Assembly: GCF_002812705.1 (NCBI RefSeq)
Contig: NZ_CP025030.1
Span: 806,001-870,000 of the forward strand
Direction of reading: 5' to 3'
Length of the DNA: 64,000 nucleotides
From: Achromobacter spanius
Lineage (GTDB): Bacteria; Pseudomonadota; Gammaproteobacteria; Burkholderiales; Burkholderiaceae_B
The position numbers and the translations under genes are program-made. This document shows positions 27,451 to 37,147 of the stretch, in pieces (the first letter of the stretch is position 1; each line of letters begins with the position of its first letter). The notes under the pieces were generated by a model. That model had not been told where the DNA came from, ran no database searches, and saw only the letters and a program-made list of their open reading frames with translations.

Positions 27451-28749
27451 TCAGACCTGGTCGCCCTGCTTTTCCATCGTGTCGATGGTGCCGCGCAAGA
27501 CCTTCAGCAGCACCAGGCCCGGCAAGGCGATCACCACCGTCAACAGGAAAAAGCCCGGCCAGCCCATATGTTCCACCAGCGGCGGGGTCAGCGGCCCGGC
27601 CAGATAGGTGCGGCCCACGGCCGATAACGCGGACAGCAGCGCAAACTGCGTCGCGGAAAACCGCCGTTGGCACAGCGCCATCAACAGGCCCACGAAAGAC
27701 GCCGTGCCCAGTCCACCGCACAGGTTTTCGATACCCACGCCGGTGGCCATCAGCCACAGCGTTTTCGGGCTGATGGCGATCAGCCAATACGCCAGGTTCG
27801 ACACGGCCTGCAACAGGCCAAAGGCCATCAGCGAGCGGTACAAGCCCCAGCGCGACATCAAGGACCCGCCGGCCAGCGCGCCCACGATGGTGGCGGCCAG
27901 GCCAAGCACCTTGTTGACGGTACCGACCTCGGTGGGCGAGAAGCCCGCGCCGCGTATCAGGAAGGTGGTGGACAGGGCGCCCGCGAAGGCGTCGCCCAGC
28001 TTGTACAGCACGATCAGCGCCAATACCGACAGCGCACCGCGACGGGTGAAGAATTCGTGGAGCGGCTCGCCGATCGCCTCGCCCAGGTTGCGCGGCGCGC
28101 GCGCGACGTGCTCGGGCTCGGGCGCCAGCAGCGTGGCGATCGCGCACAGCAGCATCAGGCCGCCCATCAGCACATAGGTATAGCCCCAGCCGATCCACTG
28201 GTCCGCCATGATCAGCGCCAAGCCGCCGGACGCAATCATCGCCAGCCGGTAGCCCATGACCTTGACCGCCGCGCCGGCGCCGCGTTCCTCTTTGCGCAAT
28301 ACGTCCGTGCAATAGGCGTCGAACGCGATGTCCTGCGTGGCGGACAGGAATGCAACCAGCACCGCCAGCATGGCCAGCGGCATCAGCGCGGTGGAGGGTG
28401 ACAGCGCCCCCATCACCATGATCGCCACGGCCAGCAGCAGTTGCGTCAGCAGCATCCAGCCCCGGCGCCGACCCAACAGGGGCGGCACGTAGCGGTCGAC
28501 AAAGGGAGCCCAAAGAAACTTGATGGTGTAGGCGGTGCCCACCAGCGTAAGAAACCCGATTTCCTGAAGCGGCACCCCTTCCACGGTGGCCCAGGCCTGC
28601 AAGGTACCGCCGGTTAGCGCCAAGGGCAGTCCGCTGGCAAAGCCCAGGACCAGCAAGGGGGCCACGCGGGGGCTGGTATAGACGTTGGATACAGCGGTAA
28701 TGACGGTCTCCTGAAACGCGGCGGCGCGGCGCAACAGGCGTTGCGCCAC
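27451..28749 (-). CDS. Major facilitator superfamily transporter, AmpG-like
   Basis: Inner-membrane permease of 432 aa with about 12 hydrophobic helices. Resemblance to AmpG (muropeptide importer) is seen in the N-terminal PLLVLGFASGLPLALTGGTLQAW followed by IGFLTLVGTAYTIKFLWAPFVDR, and in ATQDIAFDAYCTDVL. AmpG brings anhydro-muropeptides into the cytosol for cell-wall recycling. The start is a GTG at 28749 with no clear ribosome binding site, so the exact start is uncertain. It lies 60 nt downstream of metW on the same strand and could be co-transcribed. Confidence 0.85.
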   Translation of the reverse strand: MAQRLLRRAAAFQETVITAVSNVYTSPRVAPLLVLGFASGLPLALTGGTLQAWATVEGVPLQEIGFLTLVGTAYTIKFLWAPFVDRYVPPLLGRRRGWMLLTQLLLAVAIMVMGALSPSTALMPLAMLAVLVAFLSATQDIAFDAYCTDVLRKEERGAGAAVKVMGYRLAMIASGGLALIMADQWIGWGYTYVLMGGLMLLCAIATLLAPEPEHVARAPRNLGEAIGEPLHEFFTRRGALSVLALIVLYKLGDAFAGALSTTFLIRGAGFSPTEVGTVNKVLGLAATIVGALAGGSLMSRWGLYRSLMAFGLLQAVSNLAYWLIAISPKTLWLMATGVGIENLCGGLGTASFVGLLMALCQRRFSATQFALLSALSAVGRTYLAGPLTPPLVEHMGWPGFFLLTVVIALPGLVLLKVLRGTIDTMEKQGDQV

Positions 28750-28809
28750 GGGCTTGCGGCATTTTAGGGCCTGTTCAGCCGCGCCGTCAGGAGGATCGGT
28801 GTCGGAATG

Positions 28810-29424
28810 TCAGGGCGTGGCGAAACGGTACACCGCCAGCGTGCTGCGCCAGCTTGGGAACAACTTGACCTCGTGGCCTTCGTTGAACGTGGCGCGTTCC
28901 AGGATGCGCAGCTTCAGCTCGTCGGCCAATTGCTCGAAATCGCGCAGCGTGCACAGGTGGATGTTCGGCGTGTTGTACCACTGGTAGGGCATCTGGCCGG
29001 TGACCGGCATACGCCCGCGCAGGATGGCCCAGCCATGCGGCCAGTAGCCGAAGTTGGGAAACGACACGATGCCGTGGCGGGCCACGCGCGCCATCTCGCG
29101 CAGGATGTGCTCGGTGCGGTGCATGGACTGCAAGGTTTGCGACAGCACCACGGTGTCGAACTGCTTGTCGTCGAACAGCGCCAGCCCGTCTTCCAGGTTT
29201 TGCTGAATCACCTCGACCCCGCGCCGCACGCAAGCGATGACGCAGGTGTCGTCCAGTTCGACCCCCGCGCCGCGCACCTGACGGTGGTCGCGCAGGTGCG
29301 CGAGCAGCGCGCCGTCGCCACAGCCCAGGTCCAGGACGCGGCTGCCGGGCTCGATCCAGCCGGCGATGCGCGCCAGGTCGGGCCGCAGCGCGCTATGGGC
29401 ATAGCGGGGGGTGACAGGATTCAT
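28810..29424 (-). CDS. metW: Methionine biosynthesis protein MetW
   Basis: Methyltransferase-like partner of MetX, 204 aa. The SAM-type motif [15 protein letters not shown] is at 30-44, and MetW signatures [30 protein letters not shown] and [20 protein letters not shown] are clear. In several proteobacteria MetW is needed for, or stimulates, homoserine acylation by MetX; its catalytic activity is unknown. The ATG overlaps the metX stop by 4 nt, so the two are translationally coupled. Confidence 0.93.
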   Translation of the reverse strand: MNPVTPRYAHSALRPDLARIAGWIEPGSRVLDLGCGDGALLAHLRDHRQVRGAGVELDDTCVIACVRRGVEVIQQNLEDGLALFDDKQFDTVVLSQTLQSMHRTEHILREMARVARHGIVSFPNFGYWPHGWAILRGRMPVTGQMPYQWYNTPNIHLCTLRDFEQLADELKLRILERATFNEGHEVKLFPSWRSTLAVYRFATP

Positions 29425-30695
29425 TCGGAGCGTCCTTCGGTCTGCGCGGCGCCGGCGGCCAGGCCAAGCTCGCGCGCGATACGTTCGTAGTAGCCGCGCA
29501 CCACGGCGTGGTAGCGCGCGTCTTCCAGCAGGAAGGCGTCGTGCCCATGCGGCGCGTCGATTTCAGCGTAGGTCACGGGGCTGGCGTTCTTCAACAGCGC
29601 GCGCACGATTTCGCGCGAGCGTTCCGGCGGAAAGCGCCAATCGGTGGAAAACGACACCAGCAGGAAGTCGGCCTTGGCCGGCGCCAGCGCGCGCGCCAGG
29701 TCGCCCCCCGTGGTGCGGGCCGGATCGAAGTAATCCAGCGCGCGCGTGATCAGCAGATAGGTGTTGGCGTCGAAATAGCGGGTGAACTTTTCGCCCTGGT
29801 AGCGCAGGTACGACTCCACTTCGAATTCGACGTCGTAGCCGTAGTGGTAGGCGCCGTTCTCGGCCGGCGCGCGTTGGGCACGGCCGAATTTTTCGGCCAT
29901 GTCGTCGTCGGACAGATACGTGATGTGGCCGATCATGCGCGCCACCGACAGGCCGCGGCGCGGCACCGTGTCTTGCGCGTAGTAGTCGCCGCCGTGGAAA
30001 TCCGGGTCGGTGATGATGGCGCGGCGCGCCACTTCGTTAAAGCCGATGTTCTGCGCCGACAAGCGCGGCGTGCTGGCGATGACCACGCAATTGGCCACGC
30101 GGTCGGGCAAAGTGATGGCCCAGCTAAGCGCTTGCATGCCGCCCAGCGATCCGCCCATCACGGCCGCGAAGCGGTCAATGCCGAAGTGGTCGGCCACGCG
30201 AGCCTGGGCGCGCACCCAGTCTTCCACCGTCAATACCGGGAATGCGGCGCCCCAGGGCTTGCCGGTGGCCGGGTTGATGCTTGCCGGGCCGGTCGAACCA
30301 AAGCAGGAGCCCAGGTTGTTGACGCCGATCACAAAGAAAATATTGGTGTCCACCGGTTTGCCGGGGCCCACCATGTTGTCCCACCAGCCGACGTCGCTGG
30401 GGTTGTCGGCCGCTTGCCCGGCAACATGGTGCGAGGCGTTCAGCGCGTGGCAGATCAAGACCGCATTGCTGCGCTGGGCGTTGAGCGTGCCGTAGGTTTC
30501 CACGGCCAGTTCGTAGGCAGCCAGCGACTGGCCGCTAAGCAAGGGCAGCGGCTCATCGAAGCGGATGAAGGTGGGTGCGACCAGGCCGACGGAACCGGGA
30601 TCAACGGTGTCGGAAGTCGTGACGGTGGCGGGGATGAACCCGCTGGCCGGATCAGCGGCCAGATCACCGGCCAAATGTTGGGCAGGAGTGGTCAT
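29421..30695 (-). CDS. metX: Homoserine O-acyltransferase MetX
   Basis: Activates homoserine by acylation at the start of methionine synthesis. The 424-aa alpha/beta-hydrolase-fold enzyme has the nucleophile motif [10 protein letters not shown] (Ser183), the ALNASHH segment, and C-terminal [12 protein letters not shown] and [11 protein letters not shown] with the catalytic Asp and His. Proteobacterial MetX linked to metW often uses succinyl-CoA, so the acyl donor is not settled here. AGAGG lies before the ATG at 30695. The first 35 residues are an unusual Thr/Val-rich extension. I saw no SAM riboswitch in the 205-nt upstream gap. Confidence 0.93.
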   Translation of the reverse strand: MTTPAQHLAGDLAADPASGFIPATVTTSDTVDPGSVGLVAPTFIRFDEPLPLLSGQSLAAYELAVETYGTLNAQRSNAVLICHALNASHHVAGQAADNPSDVGWWDNMVGPGKPVDTNIFFVIGVNNLGSCFGSTGPASINPATGKPWGAAFPVLTVEDWVRAQARVADHFGIDRFAAVMGGSLGGMQALSWAITLPDRVANCVVIASTPRLSAQNIGFNEVARRAIITDPDFHGGDYYAQDTVPRRGLSVARMIGHITYLSDDDMAEKFGRAQRAPAENGAYHYGYDVEFEVESYLRYQGEKFTRYFDANTYLLITRALDYFDPARTTGGDLARALAPAKADFLLVSFSTDWRFPPERSREIVRALLKNASPVTYAEIDAPHGHDAFLLEDARYHAVVRGYYERIARELGLAAGAAQTEGRSE

Positions 30696-30900
30696 ACGGA
30701 CCTCTTTAGCTGGATTTATTGGAAGGCGCCCGCAAGCGGATCAGGCAAATCGGCGCCGAAATATGGGTAATGCATGGGTACAGCGAAAAGAATTCTAGCA
30801 CTGCTTGCGGATGCTGCAGCCGCCCCGCGCTGGTGGGACAATCGTGTTTACCGGCGGCGCCCCGCCCCTGCGCGGCGCGCGCTCTCCTGACAGGAAGGCT

Positions 30901-31908
30901 ATGGCTCACATCTATCTGGACGAACTGCAACACCTGGCGGCCGCCGCGCTTGCCGCCGCCGGCGCCAACCCGGCCATGGCGGACAGCACCGCCCGCGCGC
31001 TGGTTTTTGCGGAAAGCCAGGGCATCAGTTCGCACGGCCTGTCGCGCGTGCCGTTCTACGCCGGGCACCTGCGCGCGGGCCGCGCCATTGGTTCAGCCGT
31101 GCCGCGCATCGTGCATGAACGCGGCGGCGCGGCGCTGATCGATGCGGGCTCGGGCCTGGCGTTTCCCGCCTGCGCGATGGCGGTCGAACAAGCCGCGCTG
31201 CGCGCCCGTGAACACGGCATCGCCTTCATTGGCGTGGCCAACAGCCACCATTTCGGCGAAGCCGCCTACCACCTTGAAGCCCTGGCGGACGCCGGGCTGG
31301 TAGCGCTGGCCCTAAGCAATTCCCCCGCCGCCATGCCCGCCTGGGGCGGCAAGCGCCCGCTGTTCGGCACCAATCCCATCGCGGCGGTCTTTCCCCGGCG
31401 CAACGGCGCAAGGCTGGTGATCGACATGTCGCTGTCGCAGGTGGCGCGCGGCAAGCTGATGATCGCCGCGCGCGACAACCAGCCCATTCCGCTGGGCTGG
31501 GCGCTGGACGCCGATGGCCAACCCACCACCGACCCCAAGGCCGGCCTGGCGGGCAGCATGCTGCCGGCGGGCGGCGTCAAGGGCGCCATGCTCGCGCTGA
31601 TCGTCGAACTGCTGGCTTGCGCGCTGACGGGAGCGCACTTTGGCTTCGAAACAGAATCGTTCTTTGTCGACGCGGGCGGCCCCGCGCGGCTGGGGCAGGC
31701 GTTCATGGCGATCGATCCCGGCGCGCTGGCCGGCAACAACGCCTACCTGGAGCGCGTGGAAACGCTGGTCGACGCCATGCTGGAAGACGACGGCGTGCGC
31801 CTGCCCGGCGACCGCCGCCGCAAGCTGCGCGACGCCGCCATCAAGCACGGCGTGGACATTCCCGACGCGCTGATGGCGCAGTTGCGCGACATGGCCGGGG
31901 CGGCCTGA
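30901..31908 (+). CDS. Ldh family (malate/L-lactate-type) oxidoreductase
   Basis: NAD(P)-dependent dehydrogenase of the non-Rossmann MDH2/Ldh family, 335 aa. Family features are SSHGLSRVPFYAGHLRAG near the N-terminus, GIAFIGVANSHHFGEAAYHLE, the substrate region SNSPAAMPAWGGKRPLFGTNPIA, and GGVKGAMLALIVELLACALTGA. Members reduce 2-oxo acids, ureidoglycolate, delta1-piperidine-2-carboxylate or sulfolactate, so the substrate cannot be read from sequence. The ATG at 30901 has AGGAAGG 6 nt upstream; the open frame upstream lacks such a site. It is divergent from metX. Confidence 0.87.
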   Translation: MAHIYLDELQHLAAAALAAAGANPAMADSTARALVFAESQGISSHGLSRVPFYAGHLRAGRAIGSAVPRIVHERGGAALIDAGSGLAFPACAMAVEQAALRAREHGIAFIGVANSHHFGEAAYHLEALADAGLVALALSNSPAAMPAWGGKRPLFGTNPIAAVFPRRNGARLVIDMSLSQVARGKLMIAARDNQPIPLGWALDADGQPTTDPKAGLAGSMLPAGGVKGAMLALIVELLACALTGAHFGFETESFFVDAGGPARLGQAFMAIDPGALAGNNAYLERVETLVDAMLEDDGVRLPGDRRRKLRDAAIKHGVDIPDALMAQLRDMAGAA

Positions 31909-31992
31909 AACCGCGAGTTTGGCCGGGGGTCTGGCTGCGGGTTTCGCCACGGGCTTCGCCAGGCATCACGACCCGCATCCCAGTCCGCCGCG

Positions 31993-32889
31993 CTACGCCC
32001 CGTGTGTGAACCACAGCATCAGCGGGGCCAGCAGCAGGAACACCACTGTCGACACCAGCACCGCGCCCGCCGCAGTGTCGCCCATCGTCGTGTAGCGCTT
32101 GGCATACATATAGCTGACCACGGCGCAGGGCATGGCCATCTGCAAGGTCAGCGCCCCGCCGAGCACGGGCTCCAGGTCCAGCGCCCACACCACGGCCAGC
32201 CCTGCCGCCAAGCCCACCACCAGCCGGATCGCCGCCACCTTGGCGCCATCGCGCAGGCCATTGGACGGAATCAACGCCAAGGCGTGGCCCAGGCTCAGCA
32301 GCATCAGCGGCACGGTGACGGCGCCCAGCATGCGCGCCGTTTCAATCAGCCATTCCGGCACCGGAATGTGCAACAGGCGCATCGCCACCGCCACCACCGA
32401 CGCCAGCAGGATGGGGCTTTTCCAGCTGCCCTTGGTGTTGACGCCGGGCAGCAGCCGCACGGCCACGGTATGCATGACGAACGAATTCACCGCAAAAAAC
32501 GCCACCGCCACCGACAGGCCCGCGTCGCCAAACGCCAGTTGCGAAATCGGCAGCCCCAGGTTGCCGGCGTTCGGCAGGCTCGCCGTGGGCAGCAACGTGC
32601 GCACCGGCAGCTTCCAGACCTTGAGCAGCAGCGCGCCGACCAACGCGCACAGCAGCAGCGCCAACAGCGTGGCGGCCGCCACGTCGGCCAGCGCGCGGTC
32701 GTCGAGCTGGGTCGTGACAAAGGTGTGGAACACCAGGGCGGGCGTGGTCACCGAGGTCACCAGCGTGGTGATGAACGCGCCGCCAAAGGGGATATCGCGC
32801 TTGCCCCAGAACACCCCGATGCCCACGCAGGACAGCAGGGGCAGCATCAGCACGATGGCTGAAAGATAGAACTGGGCGATGGCCAACAT
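31993..32889 (-). CDS. AEC (auxin efflux carrier) family transporter
   Basis: Inner-membrane carrier of 298 aa with about ten hydrophobic segments. Family marks are the N-terminal half FHTFVTTQLDDRALADV, the LPNAGNLGLPISQLAFGDAGL motif and the C-terminal half GGALTLQMAMPCAVVSYMYAKRY. Bacterial members move dicarboxylates or amino-acid derivatives. It converges with the Ldh-type dehydrogenase 84 nt away, so any link is only by neighbourhood. Confidence 0.87.
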   Translation of the reverse strand: MLAIAQFYLSAIVLMLPLLSCVGIGVFWGKRDIPFGGAFITTLVTSVTTPALVFHTFVTTQLDDRALADVAAATLLALLLCALVGALLLKVWKLPVRTLLPTASLPNAGNLGLPISQLAFGDAGLSVAVAFFAVNSFVMHTVAVRLLPGVNTKGSWKSPILLASVVAVAMRLLHIPVPEWLIETARMLGAVTVPLMLLSLGHALALIPSNGLRDGAKVAAIRLVVGLAAGLAVVWALDLEPVLGGALTLQMAMPCAVVSYMYAKRYTTMGDTAAGAVLVSTVVFLLLAPLMLWFTHGA

Positions 32890-32966
32890 ACAGCTATTCC
32901 GTCAAAGATAAGTAGATCAATTCGCCAAGGCATCAATGCTTGCGCGCTGGTCGGGGCGGCCGCAGC

Positions 32967-33407
32967 ATGCAGCAACTTCAACGACGGGGCGCCTTGCCCC
33001 CTGCCGCCATGACCGCTACCCGCCGCCTGCCCACGATTCCGCGTTCATCCGAGTTTTCGCGTTCATCCGCATTCCCGCGTGCATCCGCATTTCAACGTTT
33101 GTGCGCGTTCCACCCAGAGCTTGCCCAGAGCGGCGGGCCCTTGTCGGCCCTGGGGCCACCCTTGGCGCCACTCACGTCGCTGTCGGCGCTGCCTGCCCCG
33201 AAAGCGCTGTCAGACCGCCAGGCCATGTGCCTGTTCTGGTCGGCGGCGGGCAAAACCAGTTGGGAAACCAGCCGCATCCTGGGCGTCAGTGAAAGCACCG
33301 TGAATTTCCATCTGCGCAACGCCTGCGCCAAGCTGGGTGTACGGGGCCGACGGGCCGCCGTGGTGGCGGCGCTGCGCCAAGGGCTGCTGGACACCGTCAT
33401 TGCTTGA
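32967..33407 (+). CDS. LuxR-type DNA-binding domain protein lacking a sensor domain
   Basis: The C-terminal 65 residues are a LuxR helix-turn-helix (LSDRQAMCLFWSAAGKTSWETSRILGVSESTVNFHLRNACAKLGV), close to the quorum-sensing subtype. In place of the autoinducer-binding domain is a low-complexity N-terminal segment. Three 18-bp tandem repeats at 33040-33093 encode six-residue units RSSEFS, RSSAFP and RASAFQ. Length from the first ATG is 146 aa; ATG at 33009 or a TTG at 32940 are other options. It may be a constitutive regulator or a decayed LuxR gene. The stop overlaps the convergent lipoprotein gene by 11 nt. Confidence 0.65.
   Translation: MQQLQRRGALPPAAMTATRRLPTIPRSSEFSRSSAFPRASAFQRLCAFHPELAQSGGPLSALGPPLAPLTSLSALPAPKALSDRQAMCLFWSAAGKTSWETSRILGVSESTVNFHLRNACAKLGVRGRRAAVVAALRQGLLDTVIA
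33040..33093 (+). repeat. 18-bp tandem repeat (three copies) in the LuxR-type gene
   Basis: Units CGCGTTCATCCGAGTTTT, CGCGTTCATCCGCATTCC and CGCGTGCATCCGCATTTC follow one another exactly. The 18-bp period keeps the reading frame. Confidence 0.85.
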
Positions 33408-33954
33408 CGGGGCTGCCGGGCTTGATCGCCACTGACTGCAGGAATTCCCGTGCGCGTTCCGGGGGCAGGCTTTCCGTCGTGCCGGCGGCCACCGCTTCGA
33501 TCAGCATGGTGTCGGTCACCCAGACCCTGGCCTGTAACCATCCCGGCTTGCCCATGGCCTTGCCGTGCACCTCGATGTCCTGCCCATAGGCCGGCCATTG
33601 GGTGGGCGGCGGCGCCTGCATGTTGGTGTACAAGGACTGCATCAGCGCCATGCCCAGCGCCTGCCTGGCGGCGGGGTCGGCCGAAATCTCGGGCGGCAGC
33701 GGCGCCGACCCGATCGCGAACACGGCTTCGCCCACGGTCGCGGAGGACAGGGTAAAACGCAAGGTGTGGGTATCCAGGCGCAGGTCGCGGCTGTCGGTGG
33801 ACACGCGGTCCGGGAATGCCGCGCGCACATGGCCATCGGCCACGTCGACTTCCCGCCAGTTGTAACGGGGCGAACAAGCGGCCACCAGCAAAGCCAACCC
33901 CACAATCAGGCCGGCTTTCTTGAACATGAAACGAAACAGCGATGAAATCGTCAT
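33397..33954 (-). CDS. Putative lipoprotein of unknown function
   Basis: Product of 185 aa with a lipoprotein signal: MFKKAGLIVGLALLVAAC, lipobox LVAAC, mature Cys at about residue 27. No family is recognised with confidence. The mature part has an alternating hydrophobic pattern (VRAAFPDRVSTDSRDLRLDTHTLRFTLSSATVGEAVFAIGSAPL) suggesting beta structure, then PGWLQARVWVTDTMLIEAVAAG. Start options are ATG 33954 (used), ATG 33927 (just before the hydrophobic core) and GTG 33975. None has a strong ribosome binding site. The gene is divergent from the alpha/beta hydrolase with only 33 nt between starts. Confidence 0.7.
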   Translation of the reverse strand: MTISSLFRFMFKKAGLIVGLALLVAACSPRYNWREVDVADGHVRAAFPDRVSTDSRDLRLDTHTLRFTLSSATVGEAVFAIGSAPLPPEISADPAARQALGMALMQSLYTNMQAPPPTQWPAYGQDIEVHGKAMGKPGWLQARVWVTDTMLIEAVAAGTTESLPPERAREFLQSVAIKPGSPVKQ

Positions 33955-33987
33955 TACCGTGACCCGACGGCCCACTCATTTCGAGGA

Positions 33988-34905
33988 ATGCTGAAATTGT
34001 CGCCGATTTCCATGACCCCCGCGCCCGACGGCACCCCCTTGGCCAACTATCTTTGGCCCGCCGCCCCCAATGTGCCCGCCCCCATCACCGGCCCCGGCAC
34101 CCCCAGCGTCTACCTGATGCATGGGCTGAGCGAACACGCCGGCCGCTACGACCGCCTGGCCCGTTGGCTGGCCGCGCGAGGCTGGACCGTGGGCGCGCAC
34201 GACCATCGCGGCCATGGGCGTTCGGGCGGCCCGCCCGCCACCCTGAGCCACCAGGACGACCTGGTCCACGACGCCGTGGACCGCCTGCAGGCCTGGACGC
34301 AGGCTCAAGGCCGCCCGCCCATCTTGCTGGCTCACAGCCTGGGCGCGCTGGTGGCCGTGCGCATTGCCCTGCGTCGCATGGCCGAGCTGGACGCGCTGGT
34401 ACTCAGTTCACCGCCCTTTGTCGTCAACGTGCCCCTGTGGGTGCGCCGCACGCTGACCTGGATGTCGCTGCATGCGCCCGACCTGCGCGTGCCCCACGGC
34501 CTGGCGCCCGCCCGTATCTCGCACGACCGGGCCGTCGTGAAAGCCTACCGGTCCGACCCGCTGGTGCGGCGGCGCATGACTGGCCGGTTGGCCCGCTTCG
34601 TGGATGAAAACGGTCGCGAATCCCTGCGCGAAGCCGGCCTGCTACCCTGCCGCACCCTGCTGATGGTGGCGGGGGATGACTCCATCGTCGCCGCCGAAGG
34701 CAGCCGCCAATTCGCCCAGCGCGCCCCCGCCGAATTGCTGACCCTGCGCTGGTACGACACCGCCTGGCACGAGATCTTCAATGAAACGGCCCCTATTTCC
34801 GATCCGGTTTATGCTGACCTGGACGAATGGCTGGCGCGCACGGCGCAGGCATTGTCCCTGCCCCCTGTATTGACTCCCTCGGCACAGGAGGCCGGCACCC
34901 CGTAA
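33988..34905 (+). CDS. Alpha/beta hydrolase, monoacylglycerol lipase/lysophospholipase-like
   Basis: Serine hydrolase of about 305 aa. It has the oxyanion region MHGLSEHAGRYDRLARWLAARGW, the family signature DHRGHGRSGG, the nucleophile elbow AHSLGA (Ser117, Ala in place of the first Gly), and a C-terminal WYDTAWHEIFNE with the likely catalytic His. No signal peptide is seen. ATG 33988 directly abuts a GAGGA motif, too close for normal use, so the true start may be TTG 33997 or ATG 34012. gshA follows 32 nt later on the same strand. Confidence 0.85.
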   Translation: MLKLSPISMTPAPDGTPLANYLWPAAPNVPAPITGPGTPSVYLMHGLSEHAGRYDRLARWLAARGWTVGAHDHRGHGRSGGPPATLSHQDDLVHDAVDRLQAWTQAQGRPPILLAHSLGALVAVRIALRRMAELDALVLSSPPFVVNVPLWVRRTLTWMSLHAPDLRVPHGLAPARISHDRAVVKAYRSDPLVRRRMTGRLARFVDENGRESLREAGLLPCRTLLMVAGDDSIVAAEGSRQFAQRAPAELLTLRWYDTAWHEIFNETAPISDPVYADLDEWLARTAQALSLPPVLTPSAQEAGTP

Positions 34906-34937
34906 AATCCCGCGACAGACCCAAACGAGAAGAATCC

Positions 34938-36509
34938 GTGACTGATACCGCCGCCAACCGCCTCTCCCGCCTAGAGGCCAACCGCTCGCTGCTGACCCAG
35001 ACGCTGCGAGGCATTGAAAAAGAAGGCCTGCGCGTGGACGAGCAGGGCATTTTGTCCCGCACGCCCCACCCTGCCGGCCTGGGTTCGGCGCTGACCAATG
35101 AACACGTCACCACCGATTACTCCGAATCGCTGCTGGAACTCATCACGGGCACGCATACCGATGTGGATGCGCTCCTGGCCGAGCTCACCAACACCCACCG
35201 CCACGTCTACAGCGTGCTGGACCACGAGCTGATCTGGAATCAGTCCATGCCCGCCACGCTGCCCGCCGAAGCGGACATTCCCATCGCGTGGTACGGCAAG
35301 TCCAACACGGGCATGCTCAAGCATGTGTATCGCCGCGGGCTTGCCGAACGCTATGGCAAGAGGATGCAATGCATTGCCGGCGTGCACTACAACTTCTCGC
35401 TGCCCGAAGACCTTTGGTCGGTGCTGGACACGCAAGCCGGGTCCGCGCAAGACCGCCGTTCGCGCGGCTATATCAGCCTGATCCGCAACTTCACGCGCTA
35501 TTCCTGGCTGCTGATGTACCTGTTTGGCGCGGCCCCCGCGCTGGCCAGCGATTTCCTGCGCGGCCAGGACCACCCGCTGCACCGCCTGGGTGACCACACG
35601 CTCTACCTGCCCTACGCCACCAGCCTGCGCATGAGCGATCTTGGCTACCAGAACAAGGCGCAGTCGCAGCTGAAGCTTTGCTACAACGACCTGGACACGT
35701 TCCTGGGCCGCCTGTACGACGCCGTGACGCAACCCTGGCCTGATTACGAAAAGATCGGCACGCATCGCAACGGCGAATGGATTCAGCTCAACACCAACGT
35801 GCTGCAGATCGAAAACGAGTACTACTCCAGCATCCGCCCCAAGCGCGCCACCGGCCGCTGCGAACGCCCCATCACCGCGCTCACGGAACGCGGCGTGCAG
35901 TACGTGGAAGTGCGCTGCCTGGATATCGACCCCGAATCGCCCGTGGGCATCGATGCCAGCACGAGCCGCTTCGTCGACGCCTTCCTGCTGTTCTGCGCGG
36001 CGTCCGACAGCCCCTTCTTCCCCGCCAACGGCTACTGTCAGCGCAGCGCCGACAATTTTTCCACGGTGGTCAAAGAAGGCCGCAAGCCCGGCCTGACGCT
36101 GGACCGCGATGGCCAGTCCGTCGCGCTGCCGCAGTGGGGCCACGATCTTCTGGACCAGATCGCCCCCTACGCCGCGCTGTTTGATTCGGCCCTGGGCGGC
36201 AGCGCCTACGCCGACGCGCTGGCCGCGCAACGCGTCAAGCTGGATCAGCCCGACGCCACCCCGTCGGCGCGCCTGCTGGAAGCCCTGACGCAAAGCGGCC
36301 TGTCGTTTCACGACTACTCGCTGGCGCAAAGCGCCAGGCACGCCGACACGCTGCGCGCCCAAGCCCTGCCCACAGACCTGGCCGCGGCCTATGAACAGGC
36401 GGCGGTGAAGTCAACGCAGGAACAGCTACGCATCGAGGAGTCGGACACGGTGGACTTCGCCACCTACGTGGCCCGCTATCACGACGCCCTGAAAGCACCG
36501 CGCAAATAA
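34938..36509 (+). CDS. gshA: Glutamate-cysteine ligase GshA
   Basis: Joins glutamate and cysteine with ATP, first step of glutathione synthesis. The 523-aa protein matches the E. coli-type (class I) enzyme: RGIEKEGLRVDEQG near the N-terminus, LTNEHVTTDYSESLLELITG, AGVHYNFSLPEDLW, and EVRCLDIDPESPVGID. It starts at a GTG with GAGAAG about 7 nt upstream; the open frame reaching back to 34827 overlaps the hydrolase gene and is rejected. Close to the usual 518 aa. The other glutathione enzyme (GshB) is not in the window. Confidence 0.94.
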   Translation: MTDTAANRLSRLEANRSLLTQTLRGIEKEGLRVDEQGILSRTPHPAGLGSALTNEHVTTDYSESLLELITGTHTDVDALLAELTNTHRHVYSVLDHELIWNQSMPATLPAEADIPIAWYGKSNTGMLKHVYRRGLAERYGKRMQCIAGVHYNFSLPEDLWSVLDTQAGSAQDRRSRGYISLIRNFTRYSWLLMYLFGAAPALASDFLRGQDHPLHRLGDHTLYLPYATSLRMSDLGYQNKAQSQLKLCYNDLDTFLGRLYDAVTQPWPDYEKIGTHRNGEWIQLNTNVLQIENEYYSSIRPKRATGRCERPITALTERGVQYVEVRCLDIDPESPVGIDASTSRFVDAFLLFCAASDSPFFPANGYCQRSADNFSTVVKEGRKPGLTLDRDGQSVALPQWGHDLLDQIAPYAALFDSALGGSAYADALAAQRVKLDQPDATPSARLLEALTQSGLSFHDYSLAQSARHADTLRAQALPTDLAAAYEQAAVKSTQEQLRIEESDTVDFATYVARYHDALKAPRK

Positions 36510-36606
36510 GGCGTATCGTTAGGGTTTGCGTTCGCGGCGCGCGCGCCCAACAGGCAAGCGCGCGCCGTGGCTCAATCCGTTATTCGTCAAGCCGGAGGTT
36601 TTTTAC

Positions 36607-37125
36607 ATGCGCCGCACCGCAACATTCCTGATGGCCCTGGCCGCCAGCGTGGGCATCGCCCATGCCGCGCCGCCGCCCATGCAGACCGTGGAATCGGTGG
36701 ACCTGAAACGCTACGCCGGGATGTGGTACGAAATCGCGAATTTCCCCATGTTCTTCCAGCGCAACTGCGTGGGCGACACCACCGCCGAATACACCGCGAA
36801 TGCCGATGGCACCATCGGCGTGAACAATCGCTGTCGCACCAAGGACGGCGACATTGATTCCGCGACCGGCAATGCCACCGTCGTGGAAGGCAGCAACAAC
36901 GCCAAGCTGGAAGTCACCTTCTTCAAGCCGTTCAAGGGCGACTACTGGGTCATCGGCCTGGACCCCGAATACCGTTGGTCCGTGGTGGGCACGCCTGATC
37001 GCAAGTACTTGTGGATATTGTCGCGTTCGCCGCAACTGCCCAAGGAAGAATTGGACAAGGCCCTGGCTGCTGCCAAGGCCCAGGGCTATGAACTAGACGA
37101 GCTGCGGTACACGCCGCAGAAATAA
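36607..37125 (+). CDS. blc: Lipocalin family protein (Blc-like)
   Basis: Bacterial lipocalin of 172 aa that probably binds lipids in the envelope. Signal peptide MRRTATFLMALAASVGIAHA precedes the mature chain. The GxW motif is at YAGMWYEIANFPMFFQRNC (38-40), followed by the usual NGTxxVxNxC-like block and YWVIGLDPEYRWSVVGTPDRKYLWILSRSP. Unlike E. coli Blc there is no lipobox, so it is expected to be periplasmic. GGAGG lies before the ATG. It is 97 nt after gshA and converges with the aspartoacylase-like gene 22 nt away. Confidence 0.9.
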   Translation: MRRTATFLMALAASVGIAHAAPPPMQTVESVDLKRYAGMWYEIANFPMFFQRNCVGDTTAEYTANADGTIGVNNRCRTKDGDIDSATGNATVVEGSNNAKLEVTFFKPFKGDYWVIGLDPEYRWSVVGTPDRKYLWILSRSPQLPKEELDKALAAAKAQGYELDELRYTPQK

Positions 37126-37147
37126 CGCGCAGGGTCAGCCGACGCGC

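Noticed and set aside
30696..30900. SAM riboswitch upstream of metX
   Set aside because: No recognisable conserved core or pairing of a known SAM riboswitch class was seen.
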